A DNA stretch of 64,000 bases from Flavobacterium pectinovorum (GTDB lineage Bacteria; Bacteroidota; Bacteroidia; Flavobacteriales; Flavobacteriaceae), in contig NZ_FRBX01000007.1 of NCBI RefSeq assembly GCF_900142715.1, positions 241,402 through 305,401 on the forward strand, given 5' to 3'. Made by a program: the position numbers and the translations under genes. Shown piece by piece: positions 7,271 through 15,101 of the stretch (positions within the stretch are counted from its first letter, which is position 1; every line of letters starts with the position of its first letter). The notes beneath the pieces are model-generated. The model saw only the letters and a program-made list of their open reading frames with translations, searched no databases and was not told the DNA's origin.

Positions 7271-8437
7271 TTATTTTGCTAATAATTCTACGATTTTTGC
7301 TTTCAATTCAGGACCTCTTAAGTCTTGAGCAACCACTTTTCCTGACGCATCAAGAATAAAAGTTGCCGGAATAGATTGAACTCCGTATTGAGCTGCAATT
7401 GGCTCGTCCCAAAATTTTAAGTTCGAAACGTGTGTCCATGTTAAGCCATCTTTTGCGATAGCTTCTGTCCATTTGCTTTTTTCTTTATCCAAAGAAACCC
7501 CAATAATATTTAAGCCTTTAGAATGTAATTCTTTGTAAATGGCTACAACATTCGGATTTTCTTTTCTGCATGGTCCGCACCATGAAGCCCAAAAGTCAAC
7601 AATAGTTACTTTTCCTAAGCTTTCTTTAAGCGAAATTACTTTCCCTTCAGGATTGGGTGCAGAAAAATCTGATCTTCATTTAGCGTCACCAACAGGAGGA
7701 GCTGTTGCACCAACTGCAGGCATTTTTGCTTGACCAAGTTTTGTTTTAATTTCTTTACCAGGAGCTGTGTTTTTCAAAGACTCATCTAAAGAGTTGTATA
7801 AAGCTTCTGCTTTTTTAACATCTGTAGAAGGATCTCCTAACATACCTTGAATAATCAATGCAGAAATATAAGATTTTGGATGACCTTCAGCGTAAGCTAA
7901 ATATTTCTTTTTAGAATCTGCCTGAACCTCAGTTTGAATTTTCATGTATTGTTTCATCAAACCGTTGATAGTTGCTGTATCTTGAGCTTGTTGAGCTGCC
8001 TGCATTTTTTGAGTGTTGTTTTTTTGAAAATCAACTAATGCTTTTTGAGTTTTAGTAAGCTCTTCGTTGAATTTTACATACTCATCATTATTGTAAGTTC
8101 CAGAAATTTTAGATTTGTGGATACTGTCTTTATCGATTGCAATTTTAATTTCTCCTGTTTCTAAGATAAAAGGAATTGGCCCGTTTGCACCTTGAAGAAT
8201 TAAAGTATGAAATGCTGGTTCAGTTACTTTTCCTTTAATTTCAAATTTTCCATTTTCTACTTTTACTGTATCAAGAGCTAATGGCATTTTTGTTGTTGGG
8301 TCCTGACCTTGAAGAATGATCGTTTTTCCGTTTTCAATTCCAGTTGCAGTTCCTGTAATTAGGTATTCTCCGTCTTTAACTTTGCTGCAAGAAATTATCG
8401 CTACAGAAGCGGTAAGTAAAAAAAGTATTTTTTTCAT
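7271..8437 (-). pseudogene. TlpA/ResA-like thioredoxin lipoprotein with DUF4369 domain, interrupted by in-frame TGA
   Basis: One continuous frame of 389 codons is interrupted only by TGA at 7676-7678 (codon 254). Before it: a lipoprotein signal (TASVAIISC), a DUF4369-type beta domain (residues ~25-130) and a helical linker. After it, in the same frame: DFSAPNPEGKVISL, VDFWASWCGPCRK with the CGPC redox motif at about 287-290, and the cis-Pro loop SIPATFILD. The intact family is an outward-facing thiol-disulfide oxidoreductase in the periplasm. The stop cuts off the whole thioredoxin domain, so a normally translated product would be a 253-residue lipoprotein without redox activity. Alternatives are sequencing error or readthrough. 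The stop is in the linker, not at a catalytic Cys, which argues against selenocysteine. Confidence 0.8.
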
Positions 8438-8471
8438 TATAAAAAATTAATTAGTTAATTGATTTGTGCAA

Positions 8472-8479
8472 CAAAAGTA
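8472..8479 (-). promoter_or_regulatory. -7 box of the TlpA-like gene
   Basis: TACTTTTG on the minus strand fits TANNTTTG and lies 35 bp upstream of the ATG at 8435-8437. No clear -33 TTG was seen at the usual distance. Confidence 0.45.
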
Positions 8480-8648
8480 TCTAAAAATATAAAACTTAAA
8501 GAATTTTGTAACCTAAAATTTTGTTATAGTTTTTTTATGCTTAATTCTCATGTTTTCAGTGTGTTTGCTGACTAAATTTGACTAAAAACTTTTAATTATA
8601 TTATTATTTGGAAATAAAACATACAATTTTCTGATTTTTAAGCATAAA

Positions 8649-8676
8649 AAAAGCATCCTGTTGTCAGAATGCTTTT
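8649..8676 (-). terminator. Intrinsic terminator of the J-domain gene
   Basis: Inverted repeat AAAAGCAT (8649-8656) and ATGCTTTT (8669-8676) with a 12-nt loop, about 20 bp after the stop at 8697, with flanking A/T tracts. Confidence 0.6.
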
Positions 8677-8696
8677 ATAAATATTTGGGTATAAAT

Positions 8697-9137
8697 CTAT
8701 TCCTGATTTGTTTTCTTTCTCCAGGTAAAAGAGTTTAAAATGTGTCTTTTTGCGAATCTTCCAGGAGAATCAGCGTTTACCATTTTTACGTAAGTTGCTT
8801 TAGGAACACTGATGTATTCGTAAACACTTCCGTTAGAAAAATCGATAATTAAACGACCTTCAACAAATTTATAATCGGTAATTGAACAAGTTGAAATCGT
8901 TTCTGTATACTCAGGTAAATTTGCTTTAATTGTCTCAGGATTAATACTAACCAAAAAGTGGTAAGCCTCAATAATAGCTTTACTTTTTTCTTCTGCAGCT
9001 TTTAAACCAGCATCATCACCTTGAAATTTATCAGGATGAGATTCTTTCATCGCATTACGATAAATGGTTTTCAAATCTTTTAACTCTGCAGTTTTATCAA
9101 CGTTTAGTAACTTGCGGTATTCAACTATTTTTTTCAT
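8697..9137 (-). CDS. J-domain plus KTSC-domain protein
   Basis: A 146-residue protein. Residues ~5-65 form a J domain with the diagnostic HPD tripeptide (KESHPDKFQGDD), which stimulates DnaK-type Hsp70 ATPase. Residues ~80-140 fit a KTSC domain (STCSITDYKFVEGRLIIDFS, then GSVYEYISVP and SPGRFAKRHI), a small module often fused to other domains and proposed to bind RNA or nucleic acid. No zinc finger or substrate-binding DnaJ C-terminal domain is present, so it is a specialised co-chaperone rather than DnaJ. It is expressed alone, with a -7 box at 9208-9215. Confidence 0.85.
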   Translation of the reverse strand: MKKIVEYRKLLNVDKTAELKDLKTIYRNAMKESHPDKFQGDDAGLKAAEEKSKAIIEAYHFLVSINPETIKANLPEYTETISTCSITDYKFVEGRLIIDFSNGSVYEYISVPKATYVKMVNADSPGRFAKRHILNSFTWRKKTNQE

Positions 9138-9207
9138 AAATAAAAGGTAACTTATTGTCTATTAGTTTGAAATGAGTGTTTTTTACTTCAAAACGACAAA
9201 TTTTTTG

Positions 9208-9215
9208 CAAAGGTA
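9208..9215 (-). promoter_or_regulatory. -7 box of the J-domain gene
   Basis: TACCTTTG on the minus strand is a perfect TANNTTTG match, 71 bp upstream of the start codon. Confidence 0.5.
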
Positions 9216-9461
9216 CACTTTTTTTTAACTTTTTACTTTTGAAGGAAAAAATATTGTAAAAAATTAAGACTTAACGTTTAAGTGGTGAAATTTTACAGCA
9301 AAATGCAAAGTTTTTATACATAAATTACCTGTAAACCGCATCCCGAAGCCTCGGGACGCAAAGCTATGTGTTATAACTTTGCGAACTTTGCGAAACCTTT
9401 GTGGACTTTGTGGTTAAATTCTCATTTCAAAACCTGAAACAAATAAAACCAGGAACAAAAA
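9216..9461. repeat. Noncoding spacer with dispersed repeat words
   Basis: No gene is visible between the J-domain promoter and the stop at 9462. The spacer holds a hairpin TCCCGA-AGCC-TCGGGA (9341-9356) and a run of words CTTTGCG/CTTTGTGG (about 9375-9412), both types also seen elsewhere in this window (for example around 53690 and 47101-47262). Confidence 0.6.
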
Positions 9462-9713
9462 TTACTTATTTTCCGGCTTATGATTTGCCTTATCAAAGTT
9501 TTTAGATTTTTTAGGATATTTATCATAACTAATATCGCTTGGATTTTCAATTACAGATTTAATTGTAATCCAATCACCTACAGTAAAGTTAGTGCTTGCA
9601 ATTTTATAATCTAAAAGATATTCACCACAAAAATAATTGTTGTTTTCATCTTTTTCGATGATACCGGTGTAAACTCCTTTTTGGGGCATTTTTTCTTGTG
9701 AATCTTTAGACAT
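9462..9713 (-). CDS. Small uncharacterised protein (OB-like beta segment)
   Basis: Start chosen at the ATG at 9711-9713 (MSKDSQEKMPQKG), since the longer frame to 9752 runs across a perfect -7 box (9740-9747). The 83-residue soluble protein has a short beta-rich core (VYTGIIEKDENNNYFCGEYL, then ASTNFTVGDWITI) and a Lys/Asn-rich tail. I do not recognise a family. The single gene faces a divergent neighbour at 9800 across a compact shared promoter region. Confidence 0.7.
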   Translation of the reverse strand: MSKDSQEKMPQKGVYTGIIEKDENNNYFCGEYLLDYKIASTNFTVGDWITIKSVIENPSDISYDKYPKKSKNFDKANHKPENK

Positions 9714-9739
9714 GACTTTTAAATTTAAAATTAAAGCAG

Positions 9740-9747
9740 CAAAGTTA
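9740..9747 (-). promoter_or_regulatory. -7 box of the 9462-9713 gene
   Basis: TAACTTTG on the minus strand fits TANNTTTG, 26 bp upstream of the chosen start. Confidence 0.5.
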
Positions 9748-9764
9748 ATCAATTAATGTTTGTT

Positions 9765-9796
9765 TTGGGGAGTTCGCAACAATCTGAGTATATTTG
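9765..9796 (+). promoter_or_regulatory. Promoter TTG-N21-TATATTTG, apparently leaderless
   Basis: TTG at 9765-9767 and TATATTTG at 9789-9796 are spaced by 21 bp, in the consensus range. Because the next gene's ATG is at 9800, transcription would begin at or next to the start codon, predicting a leaderless mRNA. Confidence 0.5.
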
Positions 9797-9799
9797 CAT

Positions 9800-10342
9800 A
9801 TGCAAAAAAACTTTAAGCCACATCCTAATTCGTTCAAAAATACATTCTGTGTTTTTCATGAAGTACTTGCAGATGAAATTGAAGGATTAAAAAAACAGTT
9901 CGAAAGCAAAGCCGGAAGTACCTATTATTATACCGAAGCCGGAATGTATCGCGTTTCGAACCATTGGGGAAGACTTGCCAACAGTAAATGGCGTTTGGTA
10001 GCGCGTGAGCCTGAAACGGAATCAAAAACTAAAATAGGTTTTGCCGCATGGAGTGAATTTTACCCGGATAATGTTGAAGAAAAACTATATTATATAGATA
10101 CTGATTTTGATAAAAATACCGTAACCTATCAGCATAAAAATAATCCGGATTGGGATAAAAAAGCAATTTTAAGAACGAGTTTCGAAACGACAAAACGCAT
10201 CAAACAGATTAGAAATCTGCAGCAATTAACTTCCTGGGCTAAACATTTCGATTATGATGATATTGCCGACTTGCGAAAGCAAATTATAAACGAATTGATT
10301 TACACCGAGAAAACTTTAGAAGAAATTAAAAGAGAAATATAA
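9800..10342 (+). CDS. Conserved-type hypothetical protein, 180 residues
   Basis: The ATG at 9800 is preferred to the TTG at 9794, which is part of the -7 box. The protein is soluble with no signal peptide, many aromatic residues (SNHWGRLANSKWRLVAREPE, then AAWSEFYPDNVEEKLYYIDT) and a helical charged C-terminus ending LEEIKREI. I do not recognise a named domain; it looks like a cytosolic protein of the type conserved among flavobacteria. Its stop overlaps the start of a 48-codon ORF (TAATG), so the two are probably translationally coupled. Confidence 0.75.
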   Translation: MQKNFKPHPNSFKNTFCVFHEVLADEIEGLKKQFESKAGSTYYYTEAGMYRVSNHWGRLANSKWRLVAREPETESKTKIGFAAWSEFYPDNVEEKLYYIDTDFDKNTVTYQHKNNPDWDKKAILRTSFETTKRIKQIRNLQQLTSWAKHFDYDDIADLRKQIINELIYTEKTLEEIKREI

Positions 10343-10488
10343 TGGGACGCAACAACGAAAGGAATATCAAGAAACACAATGACAAATTGCATAAAGCCCA
10401 AAATAAAGTAAAACAGGCCGAAATTGCACGTAAAGAAAAACTAAAAGAAATTATAAAAAAGTTCAACGAAGACAAAAAAGAAGAATAG
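10342..10488 (+). CDS. 48-residue basic, helical small protein
   Basis: The ATG at 10342-10344 overlaps the TAA of the preceding gene as TAATG, a strong sign of translational coupling. The peptide begins MGRNNERNIKKHNDKLHKAQ and continues with KVKQAEIARKEKLKEI and a KKFNEDKKEE end. About a third of residues are Lys or Arg and the pattern predicts one long amphipathic helix. It could bind RNA, DNA or the upstream 180-residue protein; nothing more specific is supportable. Confidence 0.65.
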   Translation: MGRNNERNIKKHNDKLHKAQNKVKQAEIARKEKLKEIIKKFNEDKKEE

Positions 10489-10496
10489 AAATAATT

Positions 10497-10567
10497 GTTT
10501 CAAGTTTCAGGTTTCAGGTTTCAAGTTGCGTCAAGTAACCTGAAACCTGAAACCTGAAACTTGAAAC
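10497..10567. repeat. Long hairpin repeat of GTTTCAGGTTTCAAG units
   Basis: Arms 10497-10527 and 10537-10567 are 31 bp each with one G-U-type mismatch and a 9-nt loop. Each arm is an iteration of (G/A)TTTCA(G/A) words, so it is low-complexity but strongly structured. It may stop transcription from the small ORF upstream; it has no T-run. Confidence 0.7.
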
Positions 10568-10588
10568 AAAAAACAGAAAACAAAAAAT

Positions 10589-10816
10589 ATGAAATTCGAA
10601 GATTTAAAAGTGAGAGTGCAGGAAATCATTGATTTGATAGCTGCAAAACAAGAGAGAGAAGCCAATAATAAACTGCTTGAAGTAAGTGATGATTTAGACG
10701 AAATGCTGGATCACGCAGAAGAAGATGAAGATTTGAGAGAAATTAGCCGTTATCAGGTTTTATTGAATCAGTTGCATGTAAAAATTAACGGCGAAGAGCA
10801 GGTTGATGGGGAATAA
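10589..10816 (+). CDS. Small acidic helical protein
   Basis: A 75-residue cytosolic protein, predicted all-helical and strongly acidic in the middle (DDLDEMLDHAEEDEDLRE). No family recognised. Its end overlaps the start of the next gene by 11 bp (ATG at 10806 against stop at 10814-10816), so it is likely coupled to the SEC-C protein gene. Confidence 0.7.
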   Translation: MKFEDLKVRVQEIIDLIAAKQEREANNKLLEVSDDLDEMLDHAEEDEDLREISRYQVLLNQLHVKINGEEQVDGE

Positions 10817-11183
10817 ATGTTTTTGCGATACAGGTTTATTGTTTAAGGATTGCTGCGGATTGTATCTTAAAAACAATCAAAAAGCGCCAACAGCTTTAGC
10901 GTTAATGCGTTCGAGATATTCGGCATACGCGACTCATAATGCTGATTATCTTTTGGAAACTACTTATGTTTCGGAAAGAAAGTATTATTCAAAAACTGAA
11001 ATTTTAAAATGGGCAACAAGTAATAAATGGCAAAAATTAGAAATTCTTAGTTCATCAGAAGATACAGTTGAGTTTAAAGCCTATTTTTTAGATGTTAATA
11101 ATAAGCCTCAAACACATTATGAATTTTCGACTTTTAAATTAGAAAATAATGTTTGGTTTTACGTTGACGGAAAGTTTGAATAA
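10806..11183 (+). CDS. YchJ/UPF0225-type SEC-C protein
   Basis: The ATG at 10806 is preferred to the TTG at 10803. The 125-residue protein starts with a zinc-binding SEC-C-like motif (KCFCDTGLLFKDCCGLYL: Cys-x-Cys-x8-Cys-Cys), then ALMRSRYSAYATHNADYLLETT, the hallmark of the YchJ/UPF0225 middle domain with an NTF2-like fold. Members are small cytosolic proteins of unclear biochemical role. The overlap with the preceding gene indicates an operon. Confidence 0.88.
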   Translation: MGNKCFCDTGLLFKDCCGLYLKNNQKAPTALALMRSRYSAYATHNADYLLETTYVSERKYYSKTEILKWATSNKWQKLEILSSSEDTVEFKAYFLDVNNKPQTHYEFSTFKLENNVWFYVDGKFE

Positions 11184-11260
11184 TTGCTAAATTTATAAGG
11201 GAATTCAACCTCTTTTGTTTGAATATTTTAACTAAAAATTAATAAACGTTTCTTTTTTCG

Positions 11261-11290
11261 TAATTCTAAAATAGCTTAATTTTAGAATTA
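11261..11290 (+). promoter_or_regulatory. 12-bp perfect inverted repeat ending on the VWA start codon
   Basis: TAATTCTAAAAT (11261-11272) and ATTTTAGAATTA (11279-11290) are perfect complements with the 6-nt loop AGCTTA. The last base of the right arm is the A of the ATG at 11290. As RNA, the hairpin would hide the initiation region; as DNA, it could be an operator. The stem is almost all A-U and would be weak. Confidence 0.55.
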
Positions 11291-12408
11291 TGAAAAACGA
11301 ATTTAAAAAAGGTTTTTATTTTAAGACGTACGAAGCCCCATTTCAGTCTCCGTTTGAAAAGCTTTTTGGAATTTTTAAAGAGCTAATCACCCATACTTCG
11401 GGCGATTTTGATGAAGCAATAGACTGGCTTCGGGAGTTGGATAAAGAATATAAACTGACCGACGAAAACTACACAATCGATGATTTTATCGAAGATTTAA
11501 AAAAGAAAGGTTACATAAAAGATGAGGTTAAAGAAGATGGAACAGGAGGTTTTGGTATTACTGCTAAAACAGAACGTGCCATTCGACAACAAGCCTTAGA
11601 TCAGATTTTTGGAAATTTAAAGCGTTCCGGAACAGGAAATCACAAAACTAAGCATGCCGGAAACGGCGATGAACATACAGGAGAATTTCGCGAATTTAAT
11701 TTTGGCGATGGTTTAGAACGTATTTCATTGACAGAAAGTTTGCGAAATGCACAAGTCAATAATGGAGTTGAAAGTTTCATGTTGACCGAAAATGATTTGG
11801 TTGTAGAAGAAACGCAATACAAAGCCCAAATGAGTACGGTTTTGATGATAGACATCAGTCACAGTATGATTTTGTATGGTGAAGACCGAATCACGCCTGC
11901 CAAAAAAGTTGCAATGGCTCTGGCCGAATTAATCACAACGCGTTATCCAAAAGATACGCTTGATATTTTGGTTTTTGGAAACGATGCCTGGACGATTCCC
12001 ATAAAAGATTTACCTTATTTACAGGTTGGTCCATATCACACAAATACAGTGGCAGGTTTACAATTGGCCATGGATATCTTACGTAGAAAACGAAATACAA
12101 ACAAGCAAATCTTCATGATTACCGACGGGAAACCAAGTTGCGTGCGCGAACGTGACGGTTCTTATTATATGAATAGTAACGGTCTCGACGAATATATTGT
12201 AGATAAATGCTACACACAGGCACAGCAAGCCAGAAAACTACACATCCCGATTACGACTTTTATGATTGCAAACGATCCGTATTTACAGCGTTTTGTGAAT
12301 CATTTTACAGAAGCCAATCAGGGAAAGGCATTTTATACAGGACTTAAAGGTTTGGGCGAAATGATTTTTGAAGATTATGAAACGAATAGGAAGAAGAGAG
12401 TTCGTTAG
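11290..12408 (+). CDS. VWA-domain protein, partner of the AAA ATPase downstream
   Basis: A 372-residue soluble protein. The C-terminal half is a von Willebrand A domain with a complete MIDAS: DISHS at residues 188-192, a Thr in HTNTVAGL and Asp279 in ITDGKPS. The N-terminal half is helical and charged (DFDEAIDWLRELDKEY, then IDDFIEDLKKKGYI). Such proteins pair with MoxR/BchI-type AAA ATPases as metal-insertion or protein-remodelling machines; the AAA gene follows at 12758. The 350-bp gap holds tandem repeats, unusual for such a pair. A specific client or metal cofactor cannot be named. Confidence 0.88.
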   Translation: MKNEFKKGFYFKTYEAPFQSPFEKLFGIFKELITHTSGDFDEAIDWLRELDKEYKLTDENYTIDDFIEDLKKKGYIKDEVKEDGTGGFGITAKTERAIRQQALDQIFGNLKRSGTGNHKTKHAGNGDEHTGEFREFNFGDGLERISLTESLRNAQVNNGVESFMLTENDLVVEETQYKAQMSTVLMIDISHSMILYGEDRITPAKKVAMALAELITTRYPKDTLDILVFGNDAWTIPIKDLPYLQVGPYHTNTVAGLQLAMDILRRKRNTNKQIFMITDGKPSCVRERDGSYYMNSNGLDEYIVDKCYTQAQQARKLHIPITTFMIANDPYLQRFVNHFTEANQGKAFYTGLKGLGEMIFEDYETNRKKRVR

Positions 12409-12410
12409 TT

Positions 12411-12697
12411 AGGTTCAAAGTTGCAGAGGTTCAAAGGAACAAAGGTTTTTATAGACAACGTAAAAAGATTTAGGTTCAAAGTTGCAGAGGTTCAAAGGAA
12501 CAAAGGTTTTTATAGACAACGTAAAAAGATTTAGGTTCAAAGTTGCAGAGGTTCAAAGGAACAAAGGTTTTTATAGACAACGCATATCGTAGAGACTTAC
12601 AGCAGTTCGTCTAACATAAAGAGATTTAGGTTCAAAGTTGTAAAGGTTTATACACACAACGCATATCGTAGAGGCGCACAGCAGTGCGTCTACGCAA
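12411..12697. repeat. 61-bp tandem repeat plus palindromic REP-like units
   Basis: Three near-identical 61-bp units start at 12411, 12472 and 12533 (AGGTTCAAAGTTGCAGAGG... to ...AAAAAGATTT); the third loses its end. It is followed by a degraded palindrome (12589-12613), a shortened fourth unit (AGGTTCAAAGTTGTAAAGG) and a clear palindrome GTAGAGGCGCACAGCAGTGC... (12668-12695). The same palindrome, AGACGCAC-nGCA-GTGCGTCT, recurs at 38621-38648 and twice at 39846-39905. Confidence 0.85.
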
Positions 12698-12757
12698 AGT
12701 AATGACACAATATTTGTCATTCACAAATAATAATAACAACACAGATATTTCAATAAA

Positions 12758-14221
12758 ATGAAAATAGAAAACATAAACACATTAGGTCAATTAAAAGCCG
12801 CAGGATATAAAAGCACAGGTATTAAAGACGAATTGAGAAATAATCTTCGTGAGAAGATAAAATCCGGAGCTCCTGTTTTTGAAGGTGTTCACGGATTCGA
12901 AAATACTGTAATTCCAGAATTGGAGCGTGCTATTTTATCTCGTCATAATATCAATTTATTAGGACTTCGTGGTCAGGCAAAAACGCGTTTGGCGCGCAAA
13001 ATGGTCGAATTGTTAGACGAATATATTCCGTTTGTTTCAGGTTCGGAGATTAATGACGATCCGTTGAATCCAATTTCTCGATTTTCAAAAGATTTAATTG
13101 CAGAAAAAGGAGATGAAACGCCAATTTCATGGCTGCACAGAAGCGAACGTTTTTTTGAAAAATTAGCCACGCCGGATGTTACCGTAGCCGATTTAATTGG
13201 GGATGTTGACCCAATAAAAGCTGCCAATTTAAAACTATCTTATGCGGATGATCGCGTAATTCATTTCGGAATGATCCCGAGAGCGAACCGTTGCATTTTT
13301 GTAATCAACGAATTACCTGATTTACAAGCCAGAATTCAGGTAGCATTATTTAATATTTTGCAGGAAGGCGATATTCAAATTAGAGGTTTTAAGTTGAGAA
13401 TGCCACTTGATATGCAATTTATTTTCACGGCAAATCCCGAAGATTATACCAATCGTGGAAGTATTGTAACGCCTTTAAAAGATAGAATTGGTTCACAAAT
13501 TTTAACGCATTATCCTGAAAGTGTTGCCATTGCGAGAACAATTACGGAACAGGAATCCAAATTAGATCAAAACCAAAGCGACATTGTTTATGTGCCAGGA
13601 TTAGCGAGAGATATTTTAGAGCAAATTAGCTTTGAAGCCCGCGAGAGCGAATACATCGACAATAAAAGCGGTGTAAGTGCGAGAATGAGTATTACGGCTT
13701 TCGAAAACTTAATAAGTACAGCAGAACGCCGCGCTTTAAAAGCCGGAGTTGATAAAACAAATTTACGTTTGTCTGATTTTATCGGAATTATTCCGGCTAT
13801 TACCGGAAAAGTAGAATTGGTTTACGAAGGAGAGCAGGAGGGAGCAGCGTATGTGGCTCAGAGTTTAATAGGTTCTGCAATTCGAACGTTATTCCCGACA
13901 CTTTTGCCAAAAATTGAAAAGCTCGAAAAACCGGGAGAAAAAACACCATATTCTGATTTGATCGAATGGTTTTTTGCCGAAAGTGGTTTCGAATTATTAG
14001 ACGATGCTTCGGATGCTGAATATCAGGGAATTTTGGATGAAGTAACTCCGTTAAATATTTTGGTAAAAAAATACCAGCCAGAACTGGATAAAGAAGATAT
14101 TTATTTCTTCAAAGAATTTATTTTATGGGGATTGGTTGAATATAAAAAATTAAGTAAAGATCGTTTTGCACAAGGACATCAGTTTAAAGATATGTACGGA
14201 AGTTATATTAGTAAACTATAG
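12758..14221 (+). CDS. MoxR/BchI-like AAA ATPase with variant Walker motifs
   Basis: A 487-residue cytosolic AAA+ protein. The P-loop is GLRGQAKT at residues 69-76, with Ala74 where canonical Walker A has Gly. Walker B is CIFVINE at 179-185, with Asn-Glu instead of Asp-Glu. Downstream features are FNILQEGDIQIRGFKLRMP (helix-2 insert region), a sensor-1-like FTANPEDYTNRG and a C-terminal lid with SGVSARMS. It resembles magnesium-chelatase I/MoxR ATPases and is expected to act on the VWA protein at 11290-12408. The Lys and Thr needed for nucleotide contact are kept, so ATPase activity is plausible. The true role is unknown. Confidence 0.88.
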   Translation: MKIENINTLGQLKAAGYKSTGIKDELRNNLREKIKSGAPVFEGVHGFENTVIPELERAILSRHNINLLGLRGQAKTRLARKMVELLDEYIPFVSGSEINDDPLNPISRFSKDLIAEKGDETPISWLHRSERFFEKLATPDVTVADLIGDVDPIKAANLKLSYADDRVIHFGMIPRANRCIFVINELPDLQARIQVALFNILQEGDIQIRGFKLRMPLDMQFIFTANPEDYTNRGSIVTPLKDRIGSQILTHYPESVAIARTITEQESKLDQNQSDIVYVPGLARDILEQISFEARESEYIDNKSGVSARMSITAFENLISTAERRALKAGVDKTNLRLSDFIGIIPAITGKVELVYEGEQEGAAYVAQSLIGSAIRTLFPTLLPKIEKLEKPGEKTPYSDLIEWFFAESGFELLDDASDAEYQGILDEVTPLNILVKKYQPELDKEDIYFFKEFILWGLVEYKKLSKDRFAQGHQFKDMYGSYISKL

Positions 14222-14264
14222 TTTAATATAAATTATAAATTAAGTTACGTCTTATAAATTTAAA

Positions 14265-14297
14265 TCCGACAGGTTTTTAAAACCTGTCGGGTTTTTT
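14265..14297 (+). terminator. Intrinsic terminator after the AAA gene
   Basis: TCCGACAGGTTT (14265-14276) pairs with AAACCTGTCGGG (14280-14291), followed by TTTTTT. A close copy of this ACCCGRCAGGTTTT hairpin occurs at 51223-51254. A second hairpin, ATCTTTGCCAAAGTTT with its complement (14308-14340), follows. Confidence 0.8.
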
Positions 14298-14454
14298 ATG
14301 CGCAACTATCTTTGCCAAAGTTTAAAACTTTGACAAAGATTTAGCAATCAACTATCATAATAGGTTTTTTATTTTATTGAAATTAAACCCATTACCATTT
14401 TTATTTCGTCTACCTTGCTCCGTTGGCTGCAATTGTAGTCTTCCCTAAAACAAA

Positions 14455-15048
14455 ATGGAAGATAGTTTCGAAGATTTGATTTCGAGTTATATTGAGAATA
14501 AAGTAGGAATATCAGAGCATTTTTTAAGTGCTGAACTAGCAAATCATTTAAAACAAAATTTATTTGATTTAAACGACAAAAGTTTGTTGCTTGCTGCCGG
14601 AATTGGTAATTCAGAGAAACTATCTTACGACGGCGCCATCAGAAGTGATTCCATTTATTGGCTTGATAAAAAGCACAATAATGTTTTCGAAAATGAATTC
14701 TTCGATAAAATAGACGCTTTCATATTATACTTAAACGAAAGCTGTTACGCTGGAATTACCGGTTATGAATTTCATTATTCATTATATGAAGCCGGTGATT
14801 TTTACCTGAAACATTTAGATCAATTCAAAAATAACCCGAGTCGAAAATATTCTATGATCAGTTATTTAAATAGTAATTGGAAAGAAGCAGATGGTGGCGA
14901 ATTAATGATTCATCAGGAAAACAACAATCAAAAAATTGCCCCAACTCAGGGAAAAACAGTTTTTTTTAAAAGTAATGAATTGGTCCATGAAGTTTTGGTT
15001 ACGCAAAACACAAGAATGAGCATTACTGGCTGGTTAAAGAGCGACTAA
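14455..15048 (+). CDS. 2-oxoglutarate/Fe(II)-dependent oxygenase (prolyl 4-hydroxylase-like)
   Basis: A 197-residue cytosolic protein. The iron triad is visible as His-x-Asp in FYLKHLDQF and the distal His in ELVHEVL, followed by the 2-oxoglutarate-binding Arg in TRMSITGW. GYEFHYSLYEAGDFYLKH, MISYLNSNWKEADGGEL and GKTVFFKSNELVHE follow the P4H_alpha/2OG-FeII_Oxy double-stranded beta-helix. It likely hydroxylates a protein or small-molecule substrate using O2, not identifiable here. It is 92 bp before a MarR gene in the same direction but separated by that gene's own promoter. Confidence 0.88.
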   Translation: MEDSFEDLISSYIENKVGISEHFLSAELANHLKQNLFDLNDKSLLLAAGIGNSEKLSYDGAIRSDSIYWLDKKHNNVFENEFFDKIDAFILYLNESCYAGITGYEFHYSLYEAGDFYLKHLDQFKNNPSRKYSMISYLNSNWKEADGGELMIHQENNNQKIAPTQGKTVFFKSNELVHEVLVTQNTRMSITGWLKSD

Positions 15049-15101
15049 GAGATCCTTATAAATATTTAATTGTTTGGAGTTTGAATATTTTTAGAAATTA
15101 T

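Noticed and set aside
7676..7678. TGA as a selenocysteine codon in the TlpA-like gene
   Set aside because: It lies in a linker away from the CGPC active site, and nothing SECIS-like is evident; nonsense mutation or sequencing error is simpler.
12411..12697. CRISPR array
   Set aside because: Units are contiguous and identical without unique spacers, and no cas genes are present.
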